Shown: positions 21,567 through 32,271, counted from the first letter of the stretch. The stretch is DNA of 64,000 nt from Paraburkholderia xenovorans LB400 (GCF_000013645.1 NC_007951.1:3162001-3226000); one strand, 5' to 3'. The notes: generated from the sequence alone by a model not told the origin. A program made the numbers and translations.

Positions 21567-22673
21567 ATGCTCGCCAACCGCCTCCATCTTCTCCTGCCCT
21601 TCGCGCTGCCCGCCGCGGCGGACGCCGCCACCGCCCTTCACGACATCCGCAGTCCCGCCCTCGACCGGCTGATCGCGCGCGCGACGCTGGTGGAGCGCGT
21701 CATCGGCGAAGACTTTCAGCGCACGCTGCCGCACGAGCGCTGGGTGGCACGCCAGTTCGGCGCGCTACCGGGCGGCGCCGCGGCCGCCGACGAAGCGCCG
21801 CTCGCGCCGTACATGCTGCGCGCCGACGGCGGCGAACCCGGCACCGCGACATGGGCCTGCGTGCAGCCAGTGCATGTGCGCATCGCGCACGACCATCTGG
21901 TGCTGATCGATCCGGCCTCCCTCGACCTGTCCGACGAAGAAGCCAGCGCGCTGCTCGCCGTGGCGCGGCCGCTGATCGAGGAGCTCGGCGTGCGCATCGA
22001 AGCGCCGCGCCCGGTGCGCTGGTATCTGTCGGGTGAAGGGTTCGGCACGCTGGCCGGCGCGTCGCCATTGCGCGCGAGCGGGCGCAACATCGAAATCTGG
22101 CTGCCGCACGAGGCGCATTCCGGCGAGCGTTCGCGCGCCTGGATGAAACTGCAGAATGAAGTACAGATGGCGTGGTTCGAGCATCCGGTCAATGAAGCGC
22201 GCGAAGCGCGCGGCCTGCCGGCCGTCAACTCGATCTGGTTTCACGCGCAGGGCGCGGCGCAACCGGTGCACAGTCCGTTTGCACGGGTGTTCTCCGACGC
22301 GGCGGCAACGCGTGGCCTCGCAATCACCGCCGGCGTGCCGGTCGCCTCGCCACCGGCCTCCTTCAATGCGCTGCCGTCGCTTCCGGGCGACGCCAACGAC
22401 AACCCGAAGACCAGCACGGGCACCACGCTGGTCGAACTCGATCCGTTCTCCGCGCCGTACATCGAGCAGGACTGGGCGCGCTGGAACGACGCCTTCGCCG
22501 CCTTGCAGACGGACTGGTTCGAACCGGCGCTCGCCGCGCTGCAATCGGGTCAGCTCGACGAACTCGGCCTCACCTTGTGCGGCGACACCGGCTCGGTCAC
22601 GCTCGCGGTCACGCGCGGCGACCTGCGCAAATTCTGGCGGCGGCGGGTGTTCGCTTCGCTCTTCATCGAATGA
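21567..22673 (+). CDS. RpfE-like protein (annotated in relatives as regulatory protein / cofactor-independent phosphoglycerate mutase-like)
   Basis: A protein of about 368 residues similar in context and sequence style to the Xanthomonas RpfE / apgM-like family that precedes recJ in betaproteobacteria. Visible segments are LHLLLPFALP, DPASLDLSDEEASALLAVARP, GRNIEIWLPHEAHSGERSRAWMKLQNEVQMAWFEHPVNEAREARG and GDTGSVTLAV. No classical phosphoglycerate mutase metal motif was found, so the enzymatic label is doubtful. Start: ATG at 21567 or 21555. A TACAAT hexamer at 21551-21556 overlaps the upstream ATG and, if it is the -10, favours 21567. recJ follows after 49 nt. Confidence 0.72.
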   Translation: MLANRLHLLLPFALPAAADAATALHDIRSPALDRLIARATLVERVIGEDFQRTLPHERWVARQFGALPGGAAAADEAPLAPYMLRADGGEPGTATWACVQPVHVRIAHDHLVLIDPASLDLSDEEASALLAVARPLIEELGVRIEAPRPVRWYLSGEGFGTLAGASPLRASGRNIEIWLPHEAHSGERSRAWMKLQNEVQMAWFEHPVNEAREARGLPAVNSIWFHAQGAAQPVHSPFARVFSDAAATRGLAITAGVPVASPPASFNALPSLPGDANDNPKTSTGTTLVELDPFSAPYIEQDWARWNDAFAALQTDWFEPALAALQSGQLDELGLTLCGDTGSVTLAVTRGDLRKFWRRRVFASLFIE

Positions 22674-22722
22674 ATGACTGAATGACCCAACGAATGCAAC
22701 GAATGAACCACGGCCTTTCCGC

Positions 22723-24429
22723 ATGACCCGAATCGTTACGCGCGCCGCGTCCCCCGTCGACGCCGAAATCCTCACCCGCCACGGTCTGCATCCGGTGCTC
22801 GCGCGCCTCTACGCGGCGCGCGGCGTGTGCATGCCCGACGAAATCGAAACCGGCCTCGCGCGGCTCGTACCGCCCGTCGCGCTCAAGGGTTGCGAAGACG
22901 CCGCCGCCCTGCTCGCCGACGCCATCCAGAGCCAACGCCGCATGCTGGTGGTCGCCGACTACGATTGCGACGGCGCCACCGCCTGCGCGGTCGCCGTGCG
23001 CGGCCTGCGCATGTTCGGCGGCCGGATCGAGTATCTGGTGCCGAACCGTTTCGAGTACGGCTATGGTCTGACACCGGAGATCGTCGCGCTGGCCGCCCGC
23101 AACGCGGCGGGCAAGCCGGATCTGCTGATTACCGTGGATAACGGCATTGCCAGCGTGGACGGCGTGCAAGCGGCTAACGCGCTCGGCATCGACGTGCTGG
23201 TTACCGATCACCACCTGCCCGGCGACGAACTGCCGCCCGCCCGCGCGATCGTCAATCCGAACCAGCCGGGCTGCACGTTCCCGAGCAAATGTATCGCGGG
23301 CGTCGGCGTGATGTTTTACGTGCTGCTCGCGTTGCGCGCGGAATTGCGCCGCCGTGGCGCGTTCAACGATAACTTTCCCGAACCGCGCCTCGACGGCCTG
23401 CTCGATCTGGTCGCGCTCGGCACGGTCGCGGACGTGGTCAAGCTCGACGGCAACAACCGCGTGCTGGTCGCGCAGGGTCTGCAGCGCATCCGCAAAGGCA
23501 AGATGCAGCCGGGCATCGCCGCGCTGTTTCGCGCCGCCGCGCGCGACGCCCGCAGCGCGTCGGGCTTCGATCTCGGCTTCGCGCTCGGACCGCGGCTGAA
23601 CGCGGCGGGCCGACTGTCGGACATGTCGCTCGGCATCGAATGTCTGACTACTGACGACATCGGCCGCGCCTGGGACCTCGCGCAGCAACTCGACGCGATG
23701 AACCGCGAACGCCGCGAAATCGAAGCCGGCATGCAGCAGCAGGCGCTCGAAGACCTCTCGGCGATCGACCCCGACGGCACCACCACCATCACGCTGTTCA
23801 ATCCCGACTGGCACCAGGGCGTGATCGGCATCGTCGCGGGACGGCTGAAAGAGAAATTCCACCGGCCCTCGTTCACCTTCGCGCTCGCCGACGACAGCGG
23901 CCGGACCGTCAAAGGATCGGGCCGCTCGATCGCGGGCTTCCATCTGCGCGACGCGCTCGACCTGATCTCGAAGCGCGAGCCGGGCCTGATCGTCAAGTTC
24001 GGCGGTCACGCAATGGCCGCGGGCCTCACGCTCGCCGCCGCCGACGTGCCGCGCTTCACCGCCGCGTTCGAAGCGGTCGGCCGCGAATGGCTGTCCGAAG
24101 AAGCGCTCTCGCGCACGGTGGAAACCGACGGCGAACTCGAAGACGCCTACTTCACGCCGCAATTCGTCGAAATGCTGGACGCGGCCGTGTGGGGTCAGGG
24201 CTTTCCGGCGCCGGTGTTTTCGGGCGAATTCGACATCGTCTCGCAGGCGCTGGTGAAGGACAAACACCTGAAGCTGCAACTCGTGCGCGGCCGCCAGCGC
24301 TTCAACGCGATCTGGTTCAATCACACCGACACGCTGCCCGCCCGCACCACGGTCGCCTACCGCCTCGCGAGCGACACGTGGAACGGCGTCTCCCGCGTGC
24401 AGTTGATCGTCGAGCACGCGGCGAGCTGA
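22723..24429 (+). CDS. recJ: single-stranded-DNA-specific exonuclease RecJ
   Basis: A 568-residue 5'-3' exonuclease acting in RecF-type recombination, mismatch repair and fork rescue. DHH-family motifs are present: VADYDCDGATAC near residue 75, ITVDNGIAS, VTDHHLPG (DHH motif) and NPNQPGCTFPSK. The DHHA1-type segment GSGRSIAGFHLRDAL and GGHAMAAGLTL follows, and a C-terminal OB-like domain ends the protein. Length is standard. It starts 49 nt after the RpfE-like gene and is probably co-transcribed. Confidence 0.96.
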   Translation: MTRIVTRAASPVDAEILTRHGLHPVLARLYAARGVCMPDEIETGLARLVPPVALKGCEDAAALLADAIQSQRRMLVVADYDCDGATACAVAVRGLRMFGGRIEYLVPNRFEYGYGLTPEIVALAARNAAGKPDLLITVDNGIASVDGVQAANALGIDVLVTDHHLPGDELPPARAIVNPNQPGCTFPSKCIAGVGVMFYVLLALRAELRRRGAFNDNFPEPRLDGLLDLVALGTVADVVKLDGNNRVLVAQGLQRIRKGKMQPGIAALFRAAARDARSASGFDLGFALGPRLNAAGRLSDMSLGIECLTTDDIGRAWDLAQQLDAMNRERREIEAGMQQQALEDLSAIDPDGTTTITLFNPDWHQGVIGIVAGRLKEKFHRPSFTFALADDSGRTVKGSGRSIAGFHLRDALDLISKREPGLIVKFGGHAMAAGLTLAAADVPRFTAAFEAVGREWLSEEALSRTVETDGELEDAYFTPQFVEMLDAAVWGQGFPAPVFSGEFDIVSQALVKDKHLKLQLVRGRQRFNAIWFNHTDTLPARTTVAYRLASDTWNGVSRVQLIVEHAAS

Positions 24430-24567
24430 AGTGGTGGACTGGTGGTGGACTGACGCCGTTCAGCCCGGCAAGGTCCGGCGTAGCGCAAACGTCGAAAATC
24501 GCCGCAAAATCAACCCCAAACACGCGCCGGATCGCTCAAGAGCCTCCGGCGCGGCGCGCCGATCGGC

Positions 24568-24573
24568 TATAAT
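24568..24573 (+). promoter_or_regulatory. -10 element of a probable prfB promoter
   Basis: A consensus TATAAT lies 32 nt upstream of the prfB ATG, in an AT-rich pocket (about 24566-24600) that contrasts with the GC-rich surroundings. The -35 match is weak. Confidence 0.55.
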
Positions 24574-24605
24574 TTCCCCTTTTTACGAAGCTATAAAAGA
24601 TCGAC

Positions 24606-25710
24606 ATGGAAGCGGAACGTCTCAACGCGATCGAAGCCTCACTGGCGGACCTGCGCACTCGCGCAAGCGCGCTACGGGGGTATCTTTGACTACGACGACA
24701 AAGCACTGCGTCTAATCGAAGTCAACCGGGAACTCGAAGACCCGGACGTCTGGAACGACTCGAAGCACGCCCAGGCCCTCGGCCGGGAAAAGAAGCTGCT
24801 CGACGACACGGTCGGCAAACTCACGTCGCTCGATAACGACCTGCGCGATGCGCAGGACCTGTTCGAAATGGCCCGCGAAGAAGGCGACGAGGAAACTCTC
24901 CTCGCCTGCGAATCCGACGCGCAAGGCATCGAACAGCGCGTGGCGGACATGGAATTCCGCCGCATGTTCGCGAACCCGGCCGATCCGAACAATGCGTTCC
25001 TGGACATCCAGGCCGGCGCCGGCGGCACCGAAGCGTGCGACTGGGCGGCCATGCTGCTGCGCCAATACCTGCGCTACTGCGAGCGCAAGGGCTTCAAGAC
25101 CGAAGTGCTGGAACAGACCGACGGCGACGTCGCGGGCATCAAGAACGCCACGATCAAGATCGAAGGCGAATACGCGTATGGCTTTCTGCGCACCGAGACC
25201 GGCGTGCACCGCCTCGTGCGCAAGTCGCCGTTCGACTCGTCGGGCGGCCGCCACACGTCGTTCTCCTCGGTGTTCGTGTACCCGGAAATCGACGACTCGA
25301 TCGAAGTGGACATCAACCCGGCCGATCTGCGCATCGACACGTACCGCGCGTCCGGCGCGGGCGGTCAGCACATCAACAAGACCGACTCCGCGGTGCGTAT
25401 CACGCACTTGCCGTCGGGCATCGTCGTGCAGTGCCAGAACGACCGTTCGCAGCACCGCAACCGCGCCGAAGCGATGGCCATGCTGAAATCGCGCCTGTAC
25501 GAGGCGGAAATCCGCAAGCGTCAGGCCGAGCAGGACAAGCTCGAAGCCGGCAAGACCGACGTGGGCTGGGGTCATCAGATCCGCTCGTACGTGCTGGACA
25601 ACAGCCGTATCAAGGATCTGCGCACGAACGTCGAAATCAGCAATACCAAGAGCGTGCTCGACGGCGACCTCGATCCGTTCATCAGCGCCAGCCTGAAACA
25701 GGGCGTCTGA
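24606..25710 (+). CDS. prfB: peptide chain release factor 2, with programmed +1 frameshift
   Basis: RF2 recognises UGA and UAA stop codons and triggers peptide release. Translation starts at ATG 24606 and meets an in-frame TGA at 24687-24689 after 27 codons. A +1 slip on CTT then continues at GAC 24688 to the stop at 25710, giving about 367 residues. The frameshift site is canonical: an internal Shine-Dalgarno-like GGGGG at 24676-24680, then TAT CTT TGA C. Downstream, the SPF anticodon-mimic tripeptide ([13 protein letters not shown]) and the catalytic GGQ ([12 protein letters not shown]) are intact. The stop autoregulates RF2 level. lysS follows on the same strand. Confidence 0.97.
24676..24690 (+). 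promoter_or_regulatory. prfB programmed +1 frameshift site
   Basis: GGGGGTAT CTT TGAC: an SD-like stimulator three bases before the slippery CTT and the UGA-C stop context. It is essentially identical in layout to the E. coli RF2 site. Confidence 0.96.
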
Positions 25711-25843
25711 GCGCAACCGGCGCGGCCTGCCCTTGCAACGCCGCGCCGTATCTTCGCCGTTTCCCTATACCGCCTGAGGTTTTTACTGACTGGCCACCCG
25801 CAAGCGAGCCACTCCCGTGCGGGCCACCGAATACCAAATCATC

Positions 25844-27385
25844 ATGACCGAACCGACCCAACCGAACGCGGCCCAGCCTAATGTCGTACCCGAGGTGGAC
25901 GACAACAAGATCATCGCCGAGCGCCGCGAAAAGCTGCGCGAGCTGCGTGAGCAAGGCGTCGCCTATCCGAACGATTTCCGCCCCACGCATCACGCCGAAG
26001 ATTTGCAAGCGCAATACGAGCACTCCGACAAGGAAGCGCTCGAAGCGAATCCGCTCGAAGTCGCGATCGCCGGCCGCATGATGCTCAAGCGCGTGATGGG
26101 CAAGGCGAGCTTTGCGACCGTGCGCGACGGCTCGGGTCAGATCCAGTTCTTCATCACGCCCGCCGACGTCGGCCAGGAAACGTACGACGCCTTCAAGAAG
26201 TGGGACATGGGCGACATCGTCGCGGCGCGCGGCGTACTGTTCCGCACCAACAAGGGCGAGCTCTCGGTGCGCTGCACCGAACTGCGTCTGCTGTCGAAGT
26301 CGCTGCGGCCGCTGCCGGACAAGTTCCACGGGCTGTCCGACCAGGAAATGAAGTATCGCCAGCGCTATGTCGATCTGATCGTCACGCCGGAAACGCGCAA
26401 GACTTTCGTTGCGCGCACGAAGGCGATTTCGTCGATCCGCAAGTTCATGGCCGACGCCGACTTCATGGAAGTCGAAACGCCCATGCTGCACCCGATTCCG
26501 GGCGGTGCGGCGGCCAAGCCGTTCACCACGCACCACAACGCGCTCGACATGCAGATGTTCCTGCGCATCGCGCCGGAGCTGTATCTGAAGCGTCTGGTGG
26601 TCGGCGGCTTCGAGCGTGTGTTCGAGATCAACCGTAACTTCCGCAATGAGGGCGTGTCCGTGCGCCACAATCCGGAATTCACGATGATCGAGTTCTACGC
26701 GGCGTACACCGACTACAAGTGGCTGATGGACTTCACCGAGCAGTTGATCCGCCAGGCCGCCATCGACGCGCTGGGCACGGCCACCATCACGTATCAGGGC
26801 CGCGAACTGGATCTGGCCAAGCCGTTCCATCGCCTCACGATCACCCAGGCGATCCAGAAGTACGCGCCGCAGTACACGAACGAGCAACTCGCCGACAGCG
26901 CTTTCCTGCGCACCGAACTGAAGAAGTTCGGCGTGGACGCATCGCAGCCGCAGTTCCTGAACGCGGGCGTCGGTGCGCTGCAACTCGCGCTGTTCGAGGA
27001 GACCGCCGAGTCGCAATTGTGGGAGCCGACCTACATCATCGACTACCCGATCGAGGTTTCGCCGCTCGCGCGCGCGTCGGACAAGGTCGAGGGCATCACG
27101 GAGCGTTTCGAGCTGTTCATCACCGGCCGTGAAATCGCCAACGGCTTCTCGGAGCTGAACGATCCGGAAGACCAGGCGGCCCGCTTCAGGAAGCAGGTCG
27201 ACCAGAAAGACGCCGGCGACGAAGAAGCCATGTTCTACGACGCGGACTACATTCGCGCGCTCGAATACGGCATGCCGCCGGCCGGCGGTTGCGGCATCGG
27301 TATCGACCGTCTGGTCATGTTGCTGACCGATAGCCCGAGCATTCGCGACGTGATTCTGTTCCCGCATCTGCGCCGCGAAGACTGA
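25844..27385 (+). CDS. lysS: lysyl-tRNA synthetase (class II)
   Basis: A 513-residue class II synthetase that charges tRNA-Lys. An N-terminal OB-fold anticodon-binding domain ([29 protein letters not shown]) is followed by the catalytic core with motif 2 [13 protein letters not shown] and [10 protein letters not shown], and motif 3 [14 protein letters not shown]. The ATG at 25844 gives the usual length; an in-frame GTG at 25817 is less likely. A strong terminator follows 24 nt after the stop. Confidence 0.97.
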   Translation: MTEPTQPNAAQPNVVPEVDDNKIIAERREKLRELREQGVAYPNDFRPTHHAEDLQAQYEHSDKEALEANPLEVAIAGRMMLKRVMGKASFATVRDGSGQIQFFITPADVGQETYDAFKKWDMGDIVAARGVLFRTNKGELSVRCTELRLLSKSLRPLPDKFHGLSDQEMKYRQRYVDLIVTPETRKTFVARTKAISSIRKFMADADFMEVETPMLHPIPGGAAAKPFTTHHNALDMQMFLRIAPELYLKRLVVGGFERVFEINRNFRNEGVSVRHNPEFTMIEFYAAYTDYKWLMDFTEQLIRQAAIDALGTATITYQGRELDLAKPFHRLTITQAIQKYAPQYTNEQLADSAFLRTELKKFGVDASQPQFLNAGVGALQLALFEETAESQLWEPTYIIDYPIEVSPLARASDKVEGITERFELFITGREIANGFSELNDPEDQAARFRKQVDQKDAGDEEAMFYDADYIRALEYGMPPAGGCGIGIDRLVMLLTDSPSIRDVILFPHLRRED

Positions 27386-27408
27386 TCGCTGCGCGGTGCA
27401 ACGCATGG

Positions 27409-27437
27409 AAAACGCCCGGTTCGTGCCGGGCGTTTTT
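27409..27437 (+). terminator. intrinsic terminator after lysS
   Basis: An 11-bp stem AAAACGCCCGG / CCGGGCGTTTT with a 6-nt loop and a T5 run. Confidence 0.92.
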
Positions 27438-27671
27438 CGTGGTATCGCGCCAGAAGACATCTGGCGCCTGGCTGACGGTTTGTAACCATCGGTAAAAAGT
27501 GCATACTGCGCGAGCATTCGGACGTGCGGCTCACTATGCAGGCGCTTGCCCTGGACGCGGCGCCTGCTTGATCATTGCCCGGATATCGTTACAAATTGAA
27601 ACCCTTGCAGGATCGATTTGCCAGACACTTTGTCTATTAAAAGTCGACTCTGCTAAAGGCGGAGGCCAAAA

Positions 27672-28397
27672 ATGGACAATCCGAACACACAACCCACCAC
27701 GCAATCTTCGCAGCCTGCGCAACAACGCCGGCTTCACCCGCTCATCGCAACCGCCGCCGGCGCAGTGATCATCGCGAGCCTCGTCGCCACGGCGGCCGTG
27801 ACGGGCCTGTTCCCGAAGGCATCCAGCAACGGCGCGCAAAACGATCAGACACAAGCGGCGCAGGTGACCACACAAGGCACGCAGCCGGGCGTGGTCGATT
27901 CAGCGGCACCCGCCAATCCGAGCGCGCAGCAGGCTGCACAACAGCCGCAACCCGCTCCGGCGCCCGCACCCGCGCAGCAGCAATACGCGCAGCGACAACA
28001 GGCACAGCCAGCCCCGCAACCCGCGCCTGACTACGCCCAGCAACAGCCCGCACGACCGGCCTACTGCTCGACGTGCGGCACGGTCGAAGCCATCTCGGCG
28101 GTCCGTCAGGAAGGTCATGGCACCGGTATCGGCGCAGTCGGCGGCGCGGTAGCCGGCGGCGTGGTCGGCAACCAGTTCGGCAGCGGCGGCGGCCGCACCG
28201 CGATGACCATTCTCGGCGCGCTCGGCGGCGGCCTTGCCGGCAACTCGGTCGAAAAACATATTCGCAGCACGACGTCGTACTCAGTGCGCGTGCGGATGGA
28301 GAACGGCAAGATGCGTTACTTCACTTACCATGAAGCGCCGCCGTTCCAGCAGGGCCAGCGCGTGCGTGTGGAGAACGGCACGCTCGTGGCAAGCTGA
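27672..28397 (+). CDS. glycine-zipper 2TM-domain envelope protein
   Basis: A 241-residue protein with one N-terminal transmembrane helix (LIATAAGAVIIASLVATAAVTGLF), a Gln/Ala/Pro-rich linker (residues 55-135), a short cysteine pair (YCSTCGTVE), and a glycine-zipper segment (GTGIGAVGGAVAGGVVGNQFGSGGGRTAMTILGALGGGLAGN), the Rick_17kDa/glycine-zipper 2TM family. A C-terminal strand-rich piece (SYSVRVRMENGKMRYF) follows. Homologues are envelope proteins of unclear role. It has a clear GGCGGAGG Shine-Dalgarno and is closed by a bidirectional terminator. Confidence 0.82.
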   Translation: MDNPNTQPTTQSSQPAQQRRLHPLIATAAGAVIIASLVATAAVTGLFPKASSNGAQNDQTQAAQVTTQGTQPGVVDSAAPANPSAQQAAQQPQPAPAPAPAQQQYAQRQQAQPAPQPAPDYAQQQPARPAYCSTCGTVEAISAVRQEGHGTGIGAVGGAVAGGVVGNQFGSGGGRTAMTILGALGGGLAGNSVEKHIRSTTSYSVRVRMENGKMRYFTYHEAPPFQQGQRVRVENGTLVAS

Positions 28398-28441
28398 GAG
28401 CAGGCGTAGGCACCGGCAAACGGCGGTTCCAGCCGGCATGA

Positions 28442-28474
28442 AAAAAGGCGACCTCCATAGAGAGTCGCCTTTTT
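28442..28474. terminator. bidirectional intrinsic terminator between glycine-zipper gene and iscX
   Basis: An 11-bp stem AAAAAGGCGAC / GTCGCCTTTTT with an 11-nt loop lies between convergent transcription units. Confidence 0.92.
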
Positions 28475-28534
28475 CTTGTCGCAACCGCAGCAGCGCACGC
28501 AAACCGCTGACCGGCGTCGAAGCCTCGGAGTCGC

Positions 28535-28732
28535 TCAATAATCCGCGTCTTCAATCCATGCAGCCTGAATCGCCTCGAGGATCTTTTCGTTCGACCGGTC
28601 AGGATCGTCGTCGAATCCTTCCAGTTCGGTCACCCAACGGTGCAAGTCGGTGAAGCGCACCTGCTGCGGATCGACGTCCTGGTGCTTGTCAGTCAGGGCC
28701 ATCGCGATGTCTTGCGTATCGGTCCACTTCAT
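28535..28732 (-). CDS. iscX: Fe-S cluster assembly protein IscX
   Basis: A 65-residue acidic IscX (YfhJ) with the family sequence start MKWTDTQDIAMALTDKH, VRFTDLHRWV and LEAIQAAWIEDA. IscX binds IscS and iron and modulates cysteine desulfurase activity. It is the last gene of the ISC operon, 15 nt after fdx, which fits the conserved order. Confidence 0.95.
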   Translation of the reverse strand: MKWTDTQDIAMALTDKHQDVDPQQVRFTDLHRWVTELEGFDDDPDRSNEKILEAIQAAWIEDADY

Positions 28733-28747
28733 GGCTGCATCCTCCTG

Positions 28748-29089
28748 TTAGTGGTTTTCCTTCGCGTGATTGATCGAGTAGCGAGGGATTTCGACAACCA
28801 GATCCTGCTCAGCCGGCACCAGCGCCTGGCATGACAGGCGCGAGGTCGGTTCGAGGCCCCACGCCTTGTCCAGCAGATCGTCCTCGTCTTCCTCCGACGG
28901 CGTCAAGGCGGCGAAACCCTCACGCACGATCACGTGACAGGTCGTGCACGCGCAGGACTTCTCGCACGCGTGCTCGATTTCAATGCCGTGTTCGAGCAGG
29001 CTGTCGCAGATGCTCTTGCCGGGCACGGCGTCGATCACCGCGCCTTCCGGGCACAGTTCGACGTGAGGCAGCACAACGATTTGAGGCAT
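28748..29089 (-). CDS. fdx: ISC-type [2Fe-2S] ferredoxin
   Basis: A 113-residue adrenodoxin-type ferredoxin that supplies electrons in Fe-S cluster assembly. Cluster ligands are in HACEKSCACTTCHVIV and the late RLSCQ. It begins MPQIVVLPHVELCPEGAV. It lies downstream of hscA after a gap of about 150 nt and immediately before iscX. Confidence 0.96.
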   Translation of the reverse strand: MPQIVVLPHVELCPEGAVIDAVPGKSICDSLLEHGIEIEHACEKSCACTTCHVIVREGFAALTPSEEDEDDLLDKAWGLEPTSRLSCQALVPAEQDLVVEIPRYSINHAKENH

Positions 29090-29238
29090 ACATTTTCCGT
29101 TTGGGTCTGTGGCACGGCGGCCGCAAACAGGCTCCGTGCCATTTTACTGGCGCCGCGAGGACTTTTTAAGTCCACGCGGCGCGGTTCGGTGTTTTCGGCG
29201 ACGGACACGAGGCGGCCCGCCCGCCGCTACCGCAACGC

Positions 29239-31110
29239 TCAGATCTCGTCGAGCTTGCGGCCGGCGAGGGCGCGGCGAATGCCCTTGTTCATGCGGCGGG
29301 CGGCGAATTCGTCGGTGCCTTCGGCGACGGTTTTGGTGGCGGCTTCGATCGCATCGACGTCGTCGCTCTGCGCGACCTTGCGCAATGCATCGAGCAGCTT
29401 GTCGAGCTCGGCGCGCTCGCTGTCGTCGAGCAGTTCGGCGTCGGCGGCAAGCGCGGCGTCGGTGGCTTCCACGAGACGCTGTGCTTCGACTTGCGCTTCG
29501 CGCAGCGCGCGCGCCCGCATGTCGATTTCAGCGGTCGAGAAGCTGTCTTCGAGCATTCTGGCAATGTCGTCGTCGGCGAGGCCGTAGGACGGCTTGACCA
29601 CCACCGACGCTTCCACCCCCGAACCCTGCTCGCGCGCAAACACGGACAGCAGCCCGTCGGCGTCCACCTGGTAGGTCACGCGGATACGCGCGGCGCCGGC
29701 GGCCATCGGCGGAATGCCGCGCAGCTCGAACCGCGCGAGCGAGCGGCAGTCGCTAACGAGCTCGCGCTCGCCCTGCACGACGTGGATCGCCATCGCCGTC
29801 TGGCCGTCCTTGAAGGTGGTGAAATCCTGCGCGCGCGCGACCGGAATCGTGGAATTGCGCGGGATGATCTTCTCGGTCAAACCGCCCATTGTTTCGACGC
29901 CGAGCGACAGCGGGATCACGTCGAGCAGCAGCCAGTCGTCGCCGTCCGCGCCGCGATTGCCCGCGAGCAGATCGGCCTGGATCGCCGCGCCGAGCGCGAC
30001 CACCTGATCGGGATCGAGATTGATCAGCGGCGGCTGGCCGAAGAACGATTCGACCGCGCGGCGGATCACCGGCATGCGCGTCGCGCCGCCCACCAATACC
30101 ACGCCTTTGATTTCCTTCGTCGTGACCCTGGCGTCGCGCAGCGCCTTTTTCGTGGGGCCGAGCGTGCGCTGAACCAGCGCCTGTGTGATGGCCTCGAAAG
30201 TGGCCTCACCAATTGTCAGATCGATCTCAGTGCCGTTCGAGAGCCTGGTTCGTAGCTTCACACTCGGCGCGTCGGACAAGGCCTCCTTGGCCTCGCGCAC
30301 GCTATCCAGCAGCAGGCGCACGTCTTCCGGAGCGAGCGTTTGCGGCGCAATGCCCACCTGCTCCAGCACATGGCGATACAGCGCGTGATCGAAGTCGTCG
30401 CCGCCGAGCGCGGAATCGCCGCCGGCTGCGAGCACTTCGAAAACGCCCTTGGTGAGCTTGAGAATCGACAGGTCGAAGGTGCCGCCGCCGAGGTCATACA
30501 CGGCGTACAGACCCTCGGAACCGTTATCGAGGCCATAGGCAATCGCGGCCGCGGTCGGTTCGTTCAGCAGGCGCAGCACGTTCAGACCCGCCAGACGCGC
30601 GGCGTCTTTGGTCGCCTGACGCTGGGCTTCGTCGAAGTACGCCGGCACCGTGATCACAGCGCCGACCAGTTCGTCGCCGAGCGTGTCTTCCGCGCGCTGA
30701 CGCAGCGTCGCGAGAATTTCGGCCGACACTTCGACCGGGCTCTTCACACCGTCCACGGTACGGATCTGCACCATGCCGGGTGCGTCGACGAAATCGTACG
30801 GCGCGTTTTCGGCGCCCTCCACTTCCGCCTTGCCGCGGCCCATGAAACGCTTGACCGAGACGATCGTGTTGCGCGGATCGCTCGCCGCCTCGGCCTTGGC
30901 CGTGCGGCCGATACGGCGGCCGCCCTTTTCGAGGTAGCGCACCACCGACGGCAGCAGCGCATGGCCGTCTTCGTCGGGCAGCACGTCGGGCACGCCGCTG
31001 CGCACCGCGGCGACGAGGGAATTGGTGGTGCCGAGATCGATGCCGACCGCCAGACGCCGCTGGTGGGGCGCCGGCGCCATGCCGGGTTCGGAGATTTGCA
31101 GTAGGGCCAT
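29239..31110 (-). CDS. hscA: Fe-S assembly chaperone HscA (Hsp70 family)
   Basis: A 623-residue specialised Hsp70 that, with HscB, promotes cluster transfer from IscU. The ATPase domain starts [49 protein letters not shown] and [13 protein letters not shown] are all intact, and a substrate-binding domain follows. The ATG at 31110 gives the standard length; the frame stays open upstream without similarity. Confidence 0.96.
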   Translation of the reverse strand: MALLQISEPGMAPAPHQRRLAVGIDLGTTNSLVAAVRSGVPDVLPDEDGHALLPSVVRYLEKGGRRIGRTAKAEAASDPRNTIVSVKRFMGRGKAEVEGAENAPYDFVDAPGMVQIRTVDGVKSPVEVSAEILATLRQRAEDTLGDELVGAVITVPAYFDEAQRQATKDAARLAGLNVLRLLNEPTAAAIAYGLDNGSEGLYAVYDLGGGTFDLSILKLTKGVFEVLAAGGDSALGGDDFDHALYRHVLEQVGIAPQTLAPEDVRLLLDSVREAKEALSDAPSVKLRTRLSNGTEIDLTIGEATFEAITQALVQRTLGPTKKALRDARVTTKEIKGVVLVGGATRMPVIRRAVESFFGQPPLINLDPDQVVALGAAIQADLLAGNRGADGDDWLLLDVIPLSLGVETMGGLTEKIIPRNSTIPVARAQDFTTFKDGQTAMAIHVVQGERELVSDCRSLARFELRGIPPMAAGAARIRVTYQVDADGLLSVFAREQGSGVEASVVVKPSYGLADDDIARMLEDSFSTAEIDMRARALREAQVEAQRLVEATDAALAADAELLDDSERAELDKLLDALRKVAQSDDVDAIEAATKTVAEGTDEFAARRMNKGIRRALAGRKLDEI

Positions 31111-31264
31111 CTGGATCTTCTCGGAGCCGCTCGGCCCCGTCCTGAATTTTCGCGTTGCTGGATGTAATGCTATGGCGCTTATGGTCGCTTCTAGCCGCTT
31201 CGGGTCGCCATCGTCGCGCCGGCGCCGGCGAGATACGGCCAGGCCCACGGCGCGCCCGGACTCG

Positions 31265-31792
31265 CTAGTTTTCGAGCCGCTCGATCTGCGTGCCGATTTC
31301 CGACGCTACCCGCTCGATGAACATCAACTGCCGCACCGCCTCGCCCGCCGCCTGGTTCGCGCCGCTGTCGAGCAAGGCGCCGAGCTTGTCGAAACGCATG
31401 CGCTCTTCGTCGCGCAGTTCGGTGAGCAAGGCGTCGAGCGCGTCGACGTTTTTGGCCGCGGCCGCGTCTTCGATGCTTTCGCGCCATTCCATCTGCTGCA
31501 TGAGGAACGCCGGCTCCATCGCCGTATTGTTCTCCGCGCCGACGTCGATGCCGCGCAGATGCAGCAGATAGGTGGCGCGCTTCAACGGATCGCGCAGCGT
31601 CTGATACGCCTCGTTCGTGCGCGTCGCCCATTGCATCGCAATGCGCTTTTGCGCGTCGCCGGCCGCCGCGAAGCGGTCCGGATGCACTTGCGCCTGGACC
31701 GTGCGGTACGCGTGATCGAGCGCCGAAGCGTCGAGCGCGAATTGCGCCGGCAGGTCGAACAGATCGAAGTGGCTGTCGTTCAGCGAGGCCAT
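31265..31792 (-). CDS. hscB: Fe-S assembly co-chaperone HscB
   Basis: A 175-residue J-domain co-chaperone with the HPD motif in QVHPDRFAA near residue 37, and a C-terminal three-helix domain that binds IscU ([14 protein letters not shown]). It stimulates HscA ATPase. It sits between iscA and hscA as in standard ISC operons. Confidence 0.95.
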   Translation of the reverse strand: MASLNDSHFDLFDLPAQFALDASALDHAYRTVQAQVHPDRFAAAGDAQKRIAMQWATRTNEAYQTLRDPLKRATYLLHLRGIDVGAENNTAMEPAFLMQQMEWRESIEDAAAAKNVDALDALLTELRDEERMRFDKLGALLDSGANQAAGEAVRQLMFIERVASEIGTQIERLEN

Positions 31793-31947
31793 CGGATAGA
31801 AGAAGTCCGTTCAGAAAAGCGCACCGGAGTGCAATCTAAAAACGCGGCTCGACAAAGCGGAGCATAGCGGCATGGGCGAATGCGCGGTTCAAACTAAAAA
31901 GGCGGCCCGCGCCGCCTTTGATCCGCTGCACGCGGAAATATCCGGAT

Positions 31948-32271
31948 CTATACGCGGAACGATTCGCCGCAACCGCATTCGTCCTTCACGTTCGGGTTGT
32001 TGAACTTGAAGCCTTCGTTCAACCCTTCGCGCGCAAAGTCGAGTTCGGTGCCGTCGATATAGGCGAGGCTCTTCGGGTCGACAATGATCTTCACGCCGTT
32101 GCATTCGAAGACTTCGTCTTCGGGCGCGAGTTCATCCACGTACTCGAGCTTGTAGGCCAAGCCAGAGCAACCGGTGGTGCGCACGCCGACGCGCAGGCCG
32201 ACGCCTTTACCGCGACGGTTCAGATACTTCTGGACGTGCTGTGCTGCCTTTTCGGTCAACGTAATTGCCAT
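31948..32271 (-). CDS. iscA: iron-sulfur cluster assembly protein IscA
   Basis: A 107-residue A-type carrier with the three conserved cysteines: one in [13 protein letters not shown] and the pair in DECGCGESF near the C-terminus. It acts late in cluster delivery. The ATG at 32271 gives [17 protein letters not shown], a typical start. Confidence 0.96.
   Translation of the reverse strand: MAITLTEKAAQHVQKYLNRRGKGVGLRVGVRTTGCSGLAYKLEYVDELAPEDEVFECNGVKIIVDPKSLAYIDGTELDFAREGLNEGFKFNNPNVKDECGCGESFRV

Noticed and set aside
20689..21672. 327-codon plus-strand frame upstream of the RpfE-like gene
   Set aside because: It runs through 40-bp non-coding repeats and across a probable small minus-strand gene; no similarity or start signal.
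22663..24417. Long minus-strand frame opposite recJ
   Set aside because: Antisense to an intact recJ with no recognisable motif.
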